Assembly: GCF_010728155.1 (NCBI RefSeq)
Contig: NZ_AP022605.1
Span: 806,001 to 870,000, forward strand
Reading direction: 5' to 3'
Length of the DNA: 64,000 nt
Origin: Mycolicibacterium doricum
Lineage (GTDB): Bacteria > Actinomycetota > Actinomycetes > Mycobacteriales > Mycobacteriaceae
Numbering within the stretch: position 1 is the stretch's first letter; each line of letters starts with the position of its first letter. A program made the position numbers and the translations under genes. Below the pieces are notes generated by a model. The model did no database searches. It was not told the origin of the DNA and saw only the letters and a list, made by a program, of their open reading frames with translations. This document shows, piece by piece, positions 46,243 through 54,541 of the stretch.

Positions 46243-46722
46243 ATGGGGGAACCCGACGAGCACCCGCATCCGGCAACGCCGCTCGACGAGATCGACCGCA
46301 TTCTGGCGCGTGAACTCGTGACCGACGGGCGGGCCACCCTGGCGCATCTGGCGGCCTGCGCCGGCCTGTCGGTGTCGGCGGTCCAGTCACGGGTGCGCCG
46401 GTTGGAGGCGCGCGGAGTCGTCACCGGATACCAGGCGAAGCTCAGCCCGGAAGCCGTCGGACACCAACTGTCGGCGTTCGTCGCGATCACCCCTCTCGAC
46501 CCGTCTCAACCCGATGATGCGCCCGCGCGGCTCGAGCACATTGCGGCGATCGAGTCCTGCCATTCGGTGGCCGGCGACGAGAGCTATGTGCTGCTGGTGC
46601 GGGTCGGATCGGCGCGAGCGCTCGAGGATCTGCTGCAGCAGATCCGCACGGCGGCGAACGTGCGGACCCGAAGCACGATCATCCTACAGACATTTTACGA
46701 AGGTCGTCAGCACGTGCCATAA
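46243..46722 (+). CDS. lrpA: Lrp/AsnC-family regulator LrpA
   Basis: A feast/famine-type regulator, likely sensing lysine or other amino acids and controlling lat. The 159-residue product has an N-terminal helix-turn-helix (LAACAGLSVSAVQSRVRRLE, about residues 35-54) and a C-terminal RAM domain (AIESCHSVAGDESYVLLVRV). It is divergent from pcd. The ATG at 46243 gives the expected length. Confidence 0.92.
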   Translation: MGEPDEHPHPATPLDEIDRILARELVTDGRATLAHLAACAGLSVSAVQSRVRRLEARGVVTGYQAKLSPEAVGHQLSAFVAITPLDPSQPDDAPARLEHIAAIESCHSVAGDESYVLLVRVGSARALEDLLQQIRTAANVRTRSTIILQTFYEGRQHVP

Positions 46723-46730
46723 AATTTCCG

Positions 46731-46978
46731 TCACCGCCTAGCCGGGGCGCGCCTATCGCCACTTTGGCTGACCAGGGGATGCCTGCGCCGATCGCCACGG
46801 CGACCGGCCACTCCCCGAGTTCCACCGCGCCCGGCCCCGCCAGTGCGGCGTAGAAATAGCAGCTGGTCGGGGCGCGGGATCGGCACCGGCCGCCCTAGCC
46901 TGGACGTCACGATGTAATGGGGCACCGGCCACCTCGGCGTCACCTTCCGTTGGTCGGTTCGATCTAGCGTCATCGGTC
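46731..46978 (-). pseudogene. Possible remnant of a small membrane protein gene
   Basis: On the minus strand HYIVTSRLGRPVPIPRPDQ in one frame continues as YFYAALAGPGAVELGEWPVA and VAIGAGIPW in another, which resembles a small conserved mycobacterial membrane protein after a frameshift. There is no intact frame. The assignment is tentative. Confidence 0.35.
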
Positions 46979-47122
46979 ATGGCGAACCTACTTGCCGGCC
47001 TCGTTCGAAGCAGTGGCCAGGATGCGCTGCTCGACGGCGCTGTCCGGGTGCTCACCCCGCCGCTGTGCGAGATCTACGCCGTCCTCGTCCGCGCCGGGGT
47101 CGTCGTCATCGACGACGACTGA
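46979..47122 (+). CDS. Hypothetical 47-residue ORF
   Basis: ATG at 46979 to TGA at 47120-47122, starting MANLLAGLVRSSGQDALLDG and ending AGVVVIDDD. I do not recognise it. It has a plausible composition but no clear ribosome binding site, and could be another fragment in a decayed stretch between lrpA and lat. Confidence 0.3.
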   Translation: MANLLAGLVRSSGQDALLDGAVRVLTPPLCEIYAVLVRAGVVVIDDD

Positions 47123-47175
47123 CGCCGCGTGCCGGTGGGGCATTCCAGCAGCGCCGGCGCGATCGCGGGCGCCGG

Positions 47176-47326
47176 CAGCGGCGGTGCTCAGTAGGTGCGG
47201 CAGCGGCGGTGCTCAGTAGTTGCGGCAGCGGCGGTGCTCAGTAGTTGCGGCAGCGACAATGCGTCAGTAGTTGCGGCAGCGACAATGCGTCAGTAGTTGC
47301 GGCAGCGACAATGCGCGCGACAGTAG
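47176..47326 (+). repeat. Six-unit 25/26-bp tandem repeat array upstream of lat
   Basis: Three 25-bp units (47176, 47201, 47226) with core CAGCGGCGGTGCTCAGTAGT are followed by two 26-bp units (47251, 47277) with core CAGCGACAATGCGTCAGTAG and a degenerate last unit (47303-47326). All share CAGTAGTTGCGG-like ends. There are no spacers, so this is not a CRISPR array. It resembles an intergenic minisatellite (VNTR) 140-290 bases before the lat start. Confidence 0.9.
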
Positions 47327-47464
47327 CGCGGTCAACAATCCGACGCCGCGAGGTCTGATTACCCCTCCCGGTGCCGCGCCCGCACCACCGCACACGCACG
47401 CGTCAGAAGGAAGCTCTGCCCTGGCAAGGCGGTGTGGCGGGAAAATTTTCGGTACGGTAGCCGT

Positions 47465-48787
47465 ATGACCGATATGTTGACACGTATCGATGCTGCGGTC
47501 ACACCGGCCCGGGTGCACGCCGTACTGGCCCGTAGCATTCTCGCCGACGGCCTCGACATCGTGCTGGACCTCGACCGGTCGGCGGGCTCGTATCTGGTCG
47601 ATGCCCGCACCGGTGAGCGCTACCTCGACATGTTCACCTTCTTCGCGTCGTCGGCCCTCGGCATGAACCATCCCGCTCTGGCCGCCGACGACGGATTCCG
47701 CGCCGAACTCGCCCGGGCCGCCGTGAACAAACCCAGTAACTCCGATGTCTATTCGGTGCCCATGGCGCAGTTCGTCGAGACGTTCGCGCGGGTGCTGGGT
47801 GACCCGCTGCTGCCGCACCTGTTCTTCGTCGACGGTGGTGCCCTTGCGGTGGAGAACGCGCTCAAGGTCGCCTTCGACTGGAAGAGCCGGCTCAACGAAT
47901 GCCGCGGTCTCGACCCGGCTCTCGGTACCCGCGTGATGCACCTGCGCGGCGCGTTCCACGGCCGCAGCGGCTACACGCTGTCCCTGACCAACACTGACCC
48001 GAACAAGGTGGGACGGTTCCCGAAGTTCGACTGGCCGCGCATCGACGCCCCGTTCATTCGCCCGGGAGCCGATATGACGGCGCTCGAGGAGGAGTCGTTG
48101 CGACAGGCACGCGCGGCGTTCGAGGCGTACCCGCACGACATCGCCTGCTTCATCGCCGAACCGATCCAAGGTGAAGGCGGCGACCGGCATTTCCGGCCGG
48201 AGTTCTTCATCGCGATGCGGGCGCTGTGCGACGAGTTCGACGCGTTGCTGATCCTCGACGAGGTGCAGACCGGCTGCGGGATCACCGGAACGCCATGGGC
48301 GTATCAGCAGCTGGGTGTCGCCCCCGACGTGGTGGCCTTCGGTAAGAAGACTCAGGTGTGCGGCGTGATGGCGGGTCGGCGCGTCGACGAGGTGGCCGAC
48401 AACGTGTTCGCTGTCAGCTCGCGCATCAACTCGACCTGGGGCGGCAACCTCGCCGACATGGTGCGCGCCCGGCGCATCCTGGAAGTAATCGAGGCCGACG
48501 GCCTGCTCGCGCGCGCAGCGCATGCGGGCGGCTATCTGCAGGCCCGGCTTGGACAGCTTGCAGTCGAGTTCCCGGGGGTGGTGTGCGACGTGCGGGGCCG
48601 CGGGTTGATGTGCGCATTCAGCCTCCCGACCCAGGCCCAGCGCGACGCCCTGATCCGCCGTCTGTGGGAGCGGCGGGTGATCATGCTGGCGAGCGGGGCG
48701 GATTCGGTGCGGTTCCGTCCGGCGTTGACGGTGTCCCGGGTGGAACTCGACGCAGCGGTGGATGCGGTTCGCGAGGCCGTGCGCTGA
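47465..48787 (+). CDS. lat: L-lysine epsilon-aminotransferase
   Basis: A PLP enzyme that transfers the epsilon-amino group of lysine to 2-oxoglutarate. The 440-residue class III aminotransferase shows FFVDGGALAVENALKVAFDW, the cofactor-binding Asp in LILDEVQTGCG, and the Schiff-base Lys in FGKKTQV (about residue 293). The ATG at 47465 gives a length close to that of M. tuberculosis Lat. With pcd and lrpA it forms a lysine-degradation and stress-adaptation module. Confidence 0.94.
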   Translation: MTDMLTRIDAAVTPARVHAVLARSILADGLDIVLDLDRSAGSYLVDARTGERYLDMFTFFASSALGMNHPALAADDGFRAELARAAVNKPSNSDVYSVPMAQFVETFARVLGDPLLPHLFFVDGGALAVENALKVAFDWKSRLNECRGLDPALGTRVMHLRGAFHGRSGYTLSLTNTDPNKVGRFPKFDWPRIDAPFIRPGADMTALEEESLRQARAAFEAYPHDIACFIAEPIQGEGGDRHFRPEFFIAMRALCDEFDALLILDEVQTGCGITGTPWAYQQLGVAPDVVAFGKKTQVCGVMAGRRVDEVADNVFAVSSRINSTWGGNLADMVRARRILEVIEADGLLARAAHAGGYLQARLGQLAVEFPGVVCDVRGRGLMCAFSLPTQAQRDALIRRLWERRVIMLASGADSVRFRPALTVSRVELDAAVDAVREAVR

Positions 48788-49337
48788 CGTCGGCGCCCTC
48801 GGTGAGTCGGCGGATCGTCGAACGGAGCCGCGCCATCTCCTGTCGTCCGACCAGCTCGCACCCGTGACGTTCGGCGAGTTTATGTGCAGCAGGGGTGAAC
48901 TCGTTGTTGGTGACGACCATGGTCCGCGCGCAGTCCTGCATCGGCGCACCGGCGACCACCTCCTGCACGGCGCTCGTGCCGACGGGCCGCGATTGGCGCT
49001 TGCATTGCACGGCCACGCGGTTGGGGCGCCGGCCGACGATGAGGTCGACGCCCCAGTCGCCGGTCCGCGGGGTCATGATCACCGGAACACCGCAGGCGCG
49101 GACGATGTGTGCGATGTGGTCCTCGAACTCCGTGCCGGACATCTCTCCTTCGGGTACCCGGGATGCCGCGGCTCCCGAGATCACGCCGAGGACGAACCGG
49201 GGCGCGGCGCCGGCGAGGGCAGGCACCGCCACGGCGAGCGCCACGACGAGTGCGGGCGGCCAGCCGACCAGGTGAGCGCTCCAGCCCGACGCGGCGCCCA
49301 GCGCGCCGTAGAGCTTGAGCCGACTATTGCGGGTCAC
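48681..49337 (-). CDS. Membrane-anchored Mrr-like restriction endonuclease
   Basis: The 218-residue product from a GTG at 49337 has two hydrophobic helices near the N-terminus (WPPALVVALAVAVPALAGA and an adjoining segment). An Mrr-type PD-(D/E)xK nuclease domain follows: FEDHIAHIVRACG, GDWGVDLIVG with the catalytic Asp, and VAVQCKRQ with the Gln-x-Lys part. The C-terminal tail is Pro/Arg-rich and overlaps the 3' end of lat by 107 bases on the opposite strand. The role (foreign DNA defence or DNA turnover at the membrane) is inferred. Confidence 0.75.
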   Translation of the reverse strand: MTRNSRLKLYGALGAASGWSAHLVGWPPALVVALAVAVPALAGAAPRFVLGVISGAAASRVPEGEMSGTEFEDHIAHIVRACGVPVIMTPRTGDWGVDLIVGRRPNRVAVQCKRQSRPVGTSAVQEVVAGAPMQDCARTMVVTNNEFTPAAHKLAERHGCELVGRQEMARLRSTIRRLTEGADVSARPREPHPPLRRVPPGTPSTPDGTAPNPPRSPA

Positions 49338-49425
49338 GGCCGGATCGTACGGCCGACTGCCGACGTGTCGCCGCGACACATCGACGGGAGGCTTACCGCC
49401 CGCCCGCGACCACCGATGACGTCCC

Positions 49426-49451
49426 GTTTCGCCAGACCGGGCACCGGGTAG
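49426..49451 (+). promoter_or_regulatory. SigF-type promoter of usfY
   Basis: GTTT at 49426-49429, 16 bases, then GGGTAG at 49446-49451, ending 28 bases before the usfY ATG. This matches the mycobacterial SigF pattern (GGTTT, 15-17 bases, GGGTA). Confidence 0.65.
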
Positions 49452-49479
49452 GTGTAGTGGTGCCGAAGGAGGACTACCG

Positions 49480-49788
49480 ATGAAAAGCCCAGAAGACCCC
49501 GTCGACCACGCACGGACGTTTCGTCCGCATGCCGGTGAGACGATGAAGGACACCAAGAACATGCCGGCGCTGATCCTTCTCGGAGTTGCGCTCGTGTCGT
49601 TCGTCGCCGCCCTGGCGGCGCACGCCACCGCCAACCACACGGTGGGCGTGATCCTCGGATGCATCTCCGCGGTGATGTTCGTGGTGGCCGGCGCCTGGTT
49701 CATGATCGAGCACCGCCGAGTGAAGAGCATCGAAGACCGTTGGCATGCGGAGCATCCCGACGCCGAACGTCAGCGGCCGTCCCACTGA
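49480..49788 (+). CDS. usfY: UsfY-like small membrane protein
   Basis: A 102-residue protein with two membrane helices (ALILLGVALVSFVAALAAHA and GVILGCISAVMFVVAGAWFM) and charged ends. I recognise it as UsfY, encoded upstream of the rsbW-sigF genes in M. tuberculosis; those genes are not next to it here. GAAGGAGG lies seven bases upstream of the ATG. The function is unknown; SigF control is supported by the promoter. A strong terminator follows four bases after the stop. Confidence 0.8.
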   Translation: MKSPEDPVDHARTFRPHAGETMKDTKNMPALILLGVALVSFVAALAAHATANHTVGVILGCISAVMFVVAGAWFMIEHRRVKSIEDRWHAEHPDAERQRPSH

Positions 49789-49791
49789 CAC

Positions 49792-49825
49792 GAGAAAGGC
49801 CCAGCCGGGCGGCTGGGCCTTTCTC
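49792..49825. terminator. Strong bidirectional terminator
   Basis: A perfect 15-bp stem, GAGAAAGGCCCAGCC (49792-49806) pairing with GGCTGGGCCTTTCTC (49811-49825) around GGGC, lies between the convergent usfY and CsbD-like genes. A T-rich tail is present in both directions. Confidence 0.92.
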
Positions 49826-49862
49826 TTTGCCTTGAATTACCGGTCCAATTACCGGCCCTGAG

Positions 49863-50099
49863 TTACTGCTCGCTCTTCTGACGCTCCTCGGCGGCCTTCG
49901 CGCCGCCGCGGGCCGATTCCGCCTCGGCCTCTTTACGGGCCGCGTCCTGCTGAGCGTCGGCTTTGTCCTGTTGGGCCTTGCCCTCACGGACCAGGTCGTC
50001 GCGGCCGGTGACCGTGCCGACACCTTCCTTGGCCTTGCCCTTGACGTCCTCGACGACGCCCTTGATGCCTTCTTCGGGGCCACTGTTCTTCTCGGTCAT
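49863..50099 (-). CDS. CsbD-family stress protein (MBP-1-like)
   Basis: A 78-residue, highly charged, Lys/Glu/Gln-rich protein with the CsbD core GIKGVVEDVKGKAKEGVGTVTGRDDLVREGKAQQDKA split across residues 10-45. Such proteins are general stress proteins of unknown activity, often sigma-B/SigF controlled. The ATG at 50099 follows AAAGGTGAGT; a GTG at 50105 is an alternative. Confidence 0.8.
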   Translation of the reverse strand: MTEKNSGPEEGIKGVVEDVKGKAKEGVGTVTGRDDLVREGKAQQDKADAQQDAARKEAEAESARGGAKAAEERQKSEQ

Positions 50100-50136
50100 A
50101 CTCACCTTTCGCCTAGTTCGTACACGCGCTCACTGG

Positions 50137-50162
50137 GTGCCCGATCTGGTGATCACTAAACC
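50137..50162 (-). promoter_or_regulatory. Weak SigF-like promoter of the CsbD-family gene
   Basis: On the minus strand GGTTT (50162-50158), 15 bases, then GGGCAC (50142-50137), about 38 bases before the ATG. The -10 departs from GGGTAT at one key base, so this is tentative. Confidence 0.35.
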
Positions 50163-50314
50163 GTTCCCCCGGGCAGCGTCTCACCGCCGCCGATGGGGGC
50201 GAGGTCGCGACCGACCCACCGTGGCGCGGTCAAACTGCAACCGACAGGTCAGGGAAGGTGGTATCCATTTAGCGAAGACGGTGGATGACGTAAAGCGAAA
50301 TCTCTAACGCTCGA

Positions 50315-50340
50315 GGTTTGCCGACAAGTGCCTCGGGTAC
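50315..50340 (+). promoter_or_regulatory. SigF-type promoter of the glycan cluster
   Basis: GGTTT (50315-50319), 15 bases, GGGTAC (50335-50340). The first ATG of the cluster is at 50350, so the transcript would be leaderless or nearly so, consistent with the lack of a ribosome binding site there. Confidence 0.65.
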
Positions 50341-50349
50341 GTCGGTCTC

Positions 50350-51318
50350 ATGTCGTCCGGAGGGGAGCACTCGATCTTGGCGTGGCACATCCACGGCTCC
50401 TGGATGCAGGCGCTGGTGTCGGGCCGCCACCGGTATCTGGTCCCCGTCAACGCGGCGCGAGACGCCGACGGCCGCGGGTTGCTCGGCCGCGGCTGGCCGC
50501 GTGCCCGGGAGATCGAGGTGGATGGCCTGCGCGACGAGGACATCGATCTGGTGGTCCTGCAGCGCCCCGAGGAGATCGAACTGACCGAGCGGTGGACCGG
50601 GCGCCGTCCGGGCGTGGACGTTGCGGCCGTGTTCGTCGAACACAACGCGCCACGACCGTTGGCGGTCGACAGCGTCCACCCGCTGGCCGACCGCGACGAC
50701 ATCCCCGTCGTCCACGTCACCGATTTCAACCGCCTGATGTGGGACAACGGTAAGGCGCCGACGCTGGTCATCACCCATGGCATCGCCGATCCTGGACCTA
50801 GCTACAGCGGTGAGGTAGCCGCGGCGGCGACGATGATCAACGAACCGCTGCGGCGGTGGCGGACGGTCGGCGCCGACCTGCTGGTGCCGCTGGGCGAGCG
50901 GGTGCCGATCGACGTGTGGGGAATCGGGACACCGGCGCTGGCCGACCGGAACTGGCGCGGTGTCCGCGCGCGAGGGGATGTGCCCGGGCCCCGACTGTGG
51001 CAGGAGGTGGCGCGGCGTCGGGTGTTCCTGCACACCGCGCGCTGGACTTCGCTCGGGCTTTCCCTGCTGGAGGCGATGTTCCTCGGGATGCCTGTGGTGG
51101 CTGTCGGCTCCACGATGGTCCCCCTGGTGGTGCCCGCCGAGGCGGGCGTGGTGAGTGCCGATGTCGAGACGCTGGCATCGGCCCTGGAGAGATTCGTGTC
51201 CGATCCGCCCGCGGCCGGTGCCGCGGGAAAGGCGGCGCGGGATTTCGCGATGGCGCATTTTTCGCTCGACCGGTTCCTGCGCGATTGGGACCGGTTGATC
51301 GACCACTGCTGCAGATGA
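50350..51318 (+). CDS. GT4-like glycosyltransferase
   Basis: The 322-residue protein has the two-domain GT-B layout. The N-terminal half has the HIHGSW motif near residue 13, and the C-terminal donor-binding half has SLGLSLLEAMFLGMPVVAVG, equivalent to the E-x7-E region, and a terminal ARDFAMAHFSLDRFLRDW helix. It lacks the usual SVGR-type strand, so donor specificity cannot be guessed. It is the first gene of the glycan cluster; the next starts 20 bases later. Confidence 0.7.
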   Translation: MSSGGEHSILAWHIHGSWMQALVSGRHRYLVPVNAARDADGRGLLGRGWPRAREIEVDGLRDEDIDLVVLQRPEEIELTERWTGRRPGVDVAAVFVEHNAPRPLAVDSVHPLADRDDIPVVHVTDFNRLMWDNGKAPTLVITHGIADPGPSYSGEVAAAATMINEPLRRWRTVGADLLVPLGERVPIDVWGIGTPALADRNWRGVRARGDVPGPRLWQEVARRRVFLHTARWTSLGLSLLEAMFLGMPVVAVGSTMVPLVVPAEAGVVSADVETLASALERFVSDPPAAGAAGKAARDFAMAHFSLDRFLRDWDRLIDHCCR

Positions 51319-51338
51319 CGTCGCGGGAAAGGAACCCG

Positions 51339-52574
51339 ATGAAGATCGCAATGGTTTCTGAGCATGCCAGCCCGTTGGCAGCGCTCGGCGGTGTGGACGC
51401 CGGCGGTCAGAACGTCCATGTGGCCGAACTGTCGGCCGCAATGGCGCGCCGCGGCCACGACGTCACCGTCTATACCCGCCGCGATGATCCCGACCTGCCC
51501 GAACGCGTCACCACGGCACAGGGTTACACCGTGGTGCACGTGCCCGCCGGTCCCGCTCGCCAACTGCCGAAAGACCAACTCCTGGTCCACATGGGGCCGT
51601 TCGCGCAGTACCTCGACCAGCAGTGGAGTGCCGATCGGCCGGATGTGGCCCACGCGCACTTCTGGATGTCCGGTATCGCCACCCAGTTGGCCGCCCGGCA
51701 TCTCGATCTACCGGCCGTGCAGACCTTTCATGCCCTCGGTGTGGTCAAACGCCGCCACCAGGGCGCCCAGGACACCAGCCCGCAGGATCGGCTGAAGCTG
51801 GAGGCGATGGTGGCTCGCACCGCCACCTGGGTGGCGGCCACGTGCACCGACGAGGTGTTCGAGCTCATGCGGCTGGGTCGGTCGCGCAACCGCATCTCGG
51901 TGGTGCCGTGCGGGGTGGACCTCGACTTGTTCACGCCGGACGGCCCGCGTGCCGAACGCAGTGCGCGGCACCGCATCGTCAGCGTCGGAAGATTCGTTGC
52001 GCGTAAGGGTTTGGACGTGGTGGTCCGTGCGCTGCCCGCGATCCCGGACGCCGAACTCGTGTTGGTGGGCGGGCCCGACCGCAGCGAGGTGGAAGCGGAT
52101 CCCGAGGCCCGCAGGCTGCGTGAACTCGCCGAGCGCCTCGACGTCAGTGACCGCTTGATCTTCCAGGGCGCGGTGGCGCGTGCGGACATGCCCGCGCTGC
52201 TGCGATCGGCCGACGTGGTGGCCTGCACCCCGTGGTACGAACCGTTCGGCATCGTGCCGCTGGAGGCGATGGCGTGCGGCGTGCCCGTGGTGGCCACCGC
52301 GGTCGGCGGGATGCTCGACACCGTCGTCCACGACGTCACCGGGCGACTGGTCACCCCGAAGCGTCCGGGGGAGGTCGCCGACGCGATCAACGTCTTGCTG
52401 CACGACGACTTCCTCAGGCAGAGCCTCGGCGCCGCCGGCCGGGACCGTGCCAGGGCCCGGTATTCGTGGGACCGCGTCGCCGCCGACACGCTGCGCATCT
52501 ACGACCGGCTGATGCCGACGGCTTACGAGCCGCACGAATCCGAGACGTCCGCGACGACCGCGTCATCGGTATGA
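51339..52574 (+). CDS. GT4-family glycosyltransferase
   Basis: A 411-residue retaining glycosyltransferase. It has an N-terminal acceptor domain with LGGVDAGGQNVHVAELSAAM (sucrose-phosphate-synthase/MshA-like glycine-rich loop) and a C-terminal donor domain with IVSVGRFVARKGLDVVVRA and EPFGIVPLEAMACGVPVVAT (E-x7-E). The ATG at 51339 has AAAGGA upstream. Its stop is six bases from the convergent GT2 gene. Confidence 0.9.
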   Translation: MKIAMVSEHASPLAALGGVDAGGQNVHVAELSAAMARRGHDVTVYTRRDDPDLPERVTTAQGYTVVHVPAGPARQLPKDQLLVHMGPFAQYLDQQWSADRPDVAHAHFWMSGIATQLAARHLDLPAVQTFHALGVVKRRHQGAQDTSPQDRLKLEAMVARTATWVAATCTDEVFELMRLGRSRNRISVVPCGVDLDLFTPDGPRAERSARHRIVSVGRFVARKGLDVVVRALPAIPDAELVLVGGPDRSEVEADPEARRLRELAERLDVSDRLIFQGAVARADMPALLRSADVVACTPWYEPFGIVPLEAMACGVPVVATAVGGMLDTVVHDVTGRLVTPKRPGEVADAINVLLHDDFLRQSLGAAGRDRARARYSWDRVAADTLRIYDRLMPTAYEPHESETSATTASSV

Positions 52575-52579
52575 GGGCG

Positions 52580-53464
52580 TCATCGGGATTCCAGCAGCTC
52601 GAGCGCCCGCTCGATCCGGTCGGGCAGACGACGGCGTCCGCGCAGCACCGCCGGCAGGCGCATGACTGCTTCTCTCGCTGCGCTGGCATGTTCGGGACCG
52701 CGCAGCGTCGCGGTGAGCAGTGTGCCGGTGGCCCGCAGGCAGTGGCCGGCGGGGCGGCGCAGCCACGTGGTCAGCACATCGTTGCGCATGACGCGGGCCG
52801 CCTGCGCTGCGGTGGTGGCCCGTACCTGCGACGGCTGGTGCATCGCCACCAGCGCGGGGCAGTAGCACAGGTCCCAGCCCAGCGTCGCCATGTCGACTGC
52901 CAGGAGCATCTCCTCGCCGCGAAAGTGCAGGATGTCGGAGAAGCCACCGGCCTGCTCGAAGGCGGTCTTGCGCACGATCGCCGCACACGACATGAACCCG
53001 AGGATCGTCGGGCCGGGCAGATGGGGTGGATGCCCGAGGGGACTCTCGGCAAGCATCCTGCTGAAATGGTCTTCCTCGTCACGGGGCAGCACGATGGTGC
53101 GAGCTGCGAGCAGACAGACACTCGGGTAGGCGTCGAAGGTCTGCTCGGCGATCACTGTCGCGTCCGGCTGCCACCACGAATCGTCGTCGCAGAAGGCCAC
53201 ATAGGGGGTGGTGCTGGCCGCGACGCCGACATTGCGGCCGACCGCGCCGCGGTTGCTGTCGAGCGCGACAAGCCGTACCCGGCCGCCTGCGCGAGCCGCG
53301 ATCCGCTTGACCGCCGCGACCGAGTCATCGCGGGACTGGTTGTCCACCACCGTGATCGGGCACTCGGTGGTGTCGAGCAGACGGGTCACGACGGACGTCA
53401 GCTCGCCGGCTCGGTCCCGGCTGGCGATCACGAACGTGGTTCGCGGCGAATTCCGTTGTCCCAT
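52580..53464 (-). CDS. GT2-family glycosyltransferase
   Basis: A 294-residue GT-A enzyme. FVIASRDRAGELTSVVTRLL opens the nucleotide fold, SRDDSVAAV and NRGAVGRNVGVAAS follow, and CDDDSWW carries the DxD metal motif. It is on the opposite strand to the rest of the cluster, divergent from the epimerase gene across 82 bases, and convergent with the GT4 gene. Confidence 0.87.
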   Translation of the reverse strand: MGQRNSPRTTFVIASRDRAGELTSVVTRLLDTTECPITVVDNQSRDDSVAAVKRIAARAGGRVRLVALDSNRGAVGRNVGVAASTTPYVAFCDDDSWWQPDATVIAEQTFDAYPSVCLLAARTIVLPRDEEDHFSRMLAESPLGHPPHLPGPTILGFMSCAAIVRKTAFEQAGGFSDILHFRGEEMLLAVDMATLGWDLCYCPALVAMHQPSQVRATTAAQAARVMRNDVLTTWLRRPAGHCLRATGTLLTATLRGPEHASAAREAVMRLPAVLRGRRRLPDRIERALELLESR

Positions 53465-53502
53465 GGTCGCTGTCCGTACCCTGCGGGCCGCGGCACAAAC
53501 AG

Positions 53503-53528
53503 CGTTTCTCCTACTACTTCGGGGGTAT
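53503..53528 (+). promoter_or_regulatory. SigF-type promoter of the UXS/carbamoyltransferase unit
   Basis: CGTTT (53503-53507), 15 bases, GGGTAT (53523-53528), 18 bases before the ATG at 53547. The same spacing as the promoter at 50315. Confidence 0.65.
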
Positions 53529-53546
53529 TTCGGCGTGGTGCATGAG

Positions 53547-54530
53547 ATGAGCCGGGTCCTGGTGCTCGGTGGCTGCGGGTTCGTCGGCGGCCACCTGTGT
53601 GAACGGCTGCTGGCGGGCGGGGCCGAAGTCGTGTCCGTCGATGATCTGTCGACCAGCGCACCCAACGCGGAGCACCTGTTGCGAGACTGTCCGGGATACC
53701 GGTTCGTTCGACACGACATCACCGAACCCTTGAGCGGTCCTGCGTTTCACGAACCGGTCGACGTCGTGTTCCACCTTGCCTCGCCCGCCTCACCGGCCGA
53801 CTATCTGCGGTTGCCGGTGCACACGCTGCACACCGGAGCGATGGGCACGGCCAATGCGCTCGATGTCGCCGAACGTCACGGCGCGCGGCTGGTGCTGGCG
53901 TCGACCAGTGAGGTCTACGGTGACCCACTCGAGCACCCGCAGATCGAAACCTATTGGGGCAACGTCAATCCCGTCGGACCGCGCAGTGTATACGACGAAG
54001 CGAAGCGGTACGCCGAGGCGCTCACGTTTGCGCACCGCCGCGAGTACGGTACCGATGTCGGCGTGGCACGCATCTTCAACACCTATGGGCCGAGGATGCG
54101 GTCCCACGACGGCCGGATGGTGCCGACGTTCATCCGTCAGGCGCTCGCCGGTGAGCCGATCACCGTGACCGGGTCGGGACGTCAGACCCGGTCGCTGTGC
54201 TTCGTCCACGATACGGTCGAAGGCCTGCTCGCGCTCGGCCGTTCGGCATATCCCGGTCCGGTGAACCTCGGCAACCCGCACGAGGTGACGGTGCAGCATG
54301 TCGCCGAACTCATCCGGGACCTCACCTCCGCCGAGTCGGCCATCGAGTTCCTGCCCGCCGTCGAGGACGACCCCCAGCGGCGGTGTCCGGACATCGCGGT
54401 GGCGCGCGAGCACCTCGGATGGGAGCCGAAGGTACCCTACCGGAACGGGTTGGCCCACACGATCGAGTGGTTCCGGTCAGCGGAAGTGGTACCGGAATAC
54501 GCAGTAGCGCAGGCGAAGACAGCGAGTTAG
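53547..54530 (+). CDS. NAD-dependent SDR, UDP-glucuronate decarboxylase (UXS)-like
   Basis: A 327-residue extended SDR. GGCGFVGGHLCERLL binds NAD. ASTSEVYGDPLEHPQ...YWGNVNPVGPRSVYDEAKR contains the catalytic Ser/Thr, Tyr and Lys in the form characteristic of UXS enzymes, which turn UDP-glucuronate into UDP-xylose. RIFNTYGPRM is also typical. Either the ATG at 53547 or a GTG at 53538 starts it. The UDP-glucose dehydrogenase that would feed it is destroyed at 62.4 kb, so substrate supply must come from elsewhere or the specificity differs. Confidence 0.82.
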   Translation: MSRVLVLGGCGFVGGHLCERLLAGGAEVVSVDDLSTSAPNAEHLLRDCPGYRFVRHDITEPLSGPAFHEPVDVVFHLASPASPADYLRLPVHTLHTGAMGTANALDVAERHGARLVLASTSEVYGDPLEHPQIETYWGNVNPVGPRSVYDEAKRYAEALTFAHRREYGTDVGVARIFNTYGPRMRSHDGRMVPTFIRQALAGEPITVTGSGRQTRSLCFVHDTVEGLLALGRSAYPGPVNLGNPHEVTVQHVAELIRDLTSAESAIEFLPAVEDDPQRRCPDIAVAREHLGWEPKVPYRNGLAHTIEWFRSAEVVPEYAVAQAKTAS

Positions 54531-54541
54531 GGGAGCGACGG

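Noticed and set aside
47176..47326. CRISPR array
   Set aside because: Units are directly adjacent with no unique spacers, and no cas genes are present.
53547..54530. HldD (ADP-heptose 6-epimerase)
   Set aside because: The YGDP...YWGNVNP...YDEAKR signature is that of UDP-glucuronate decarboxylases.
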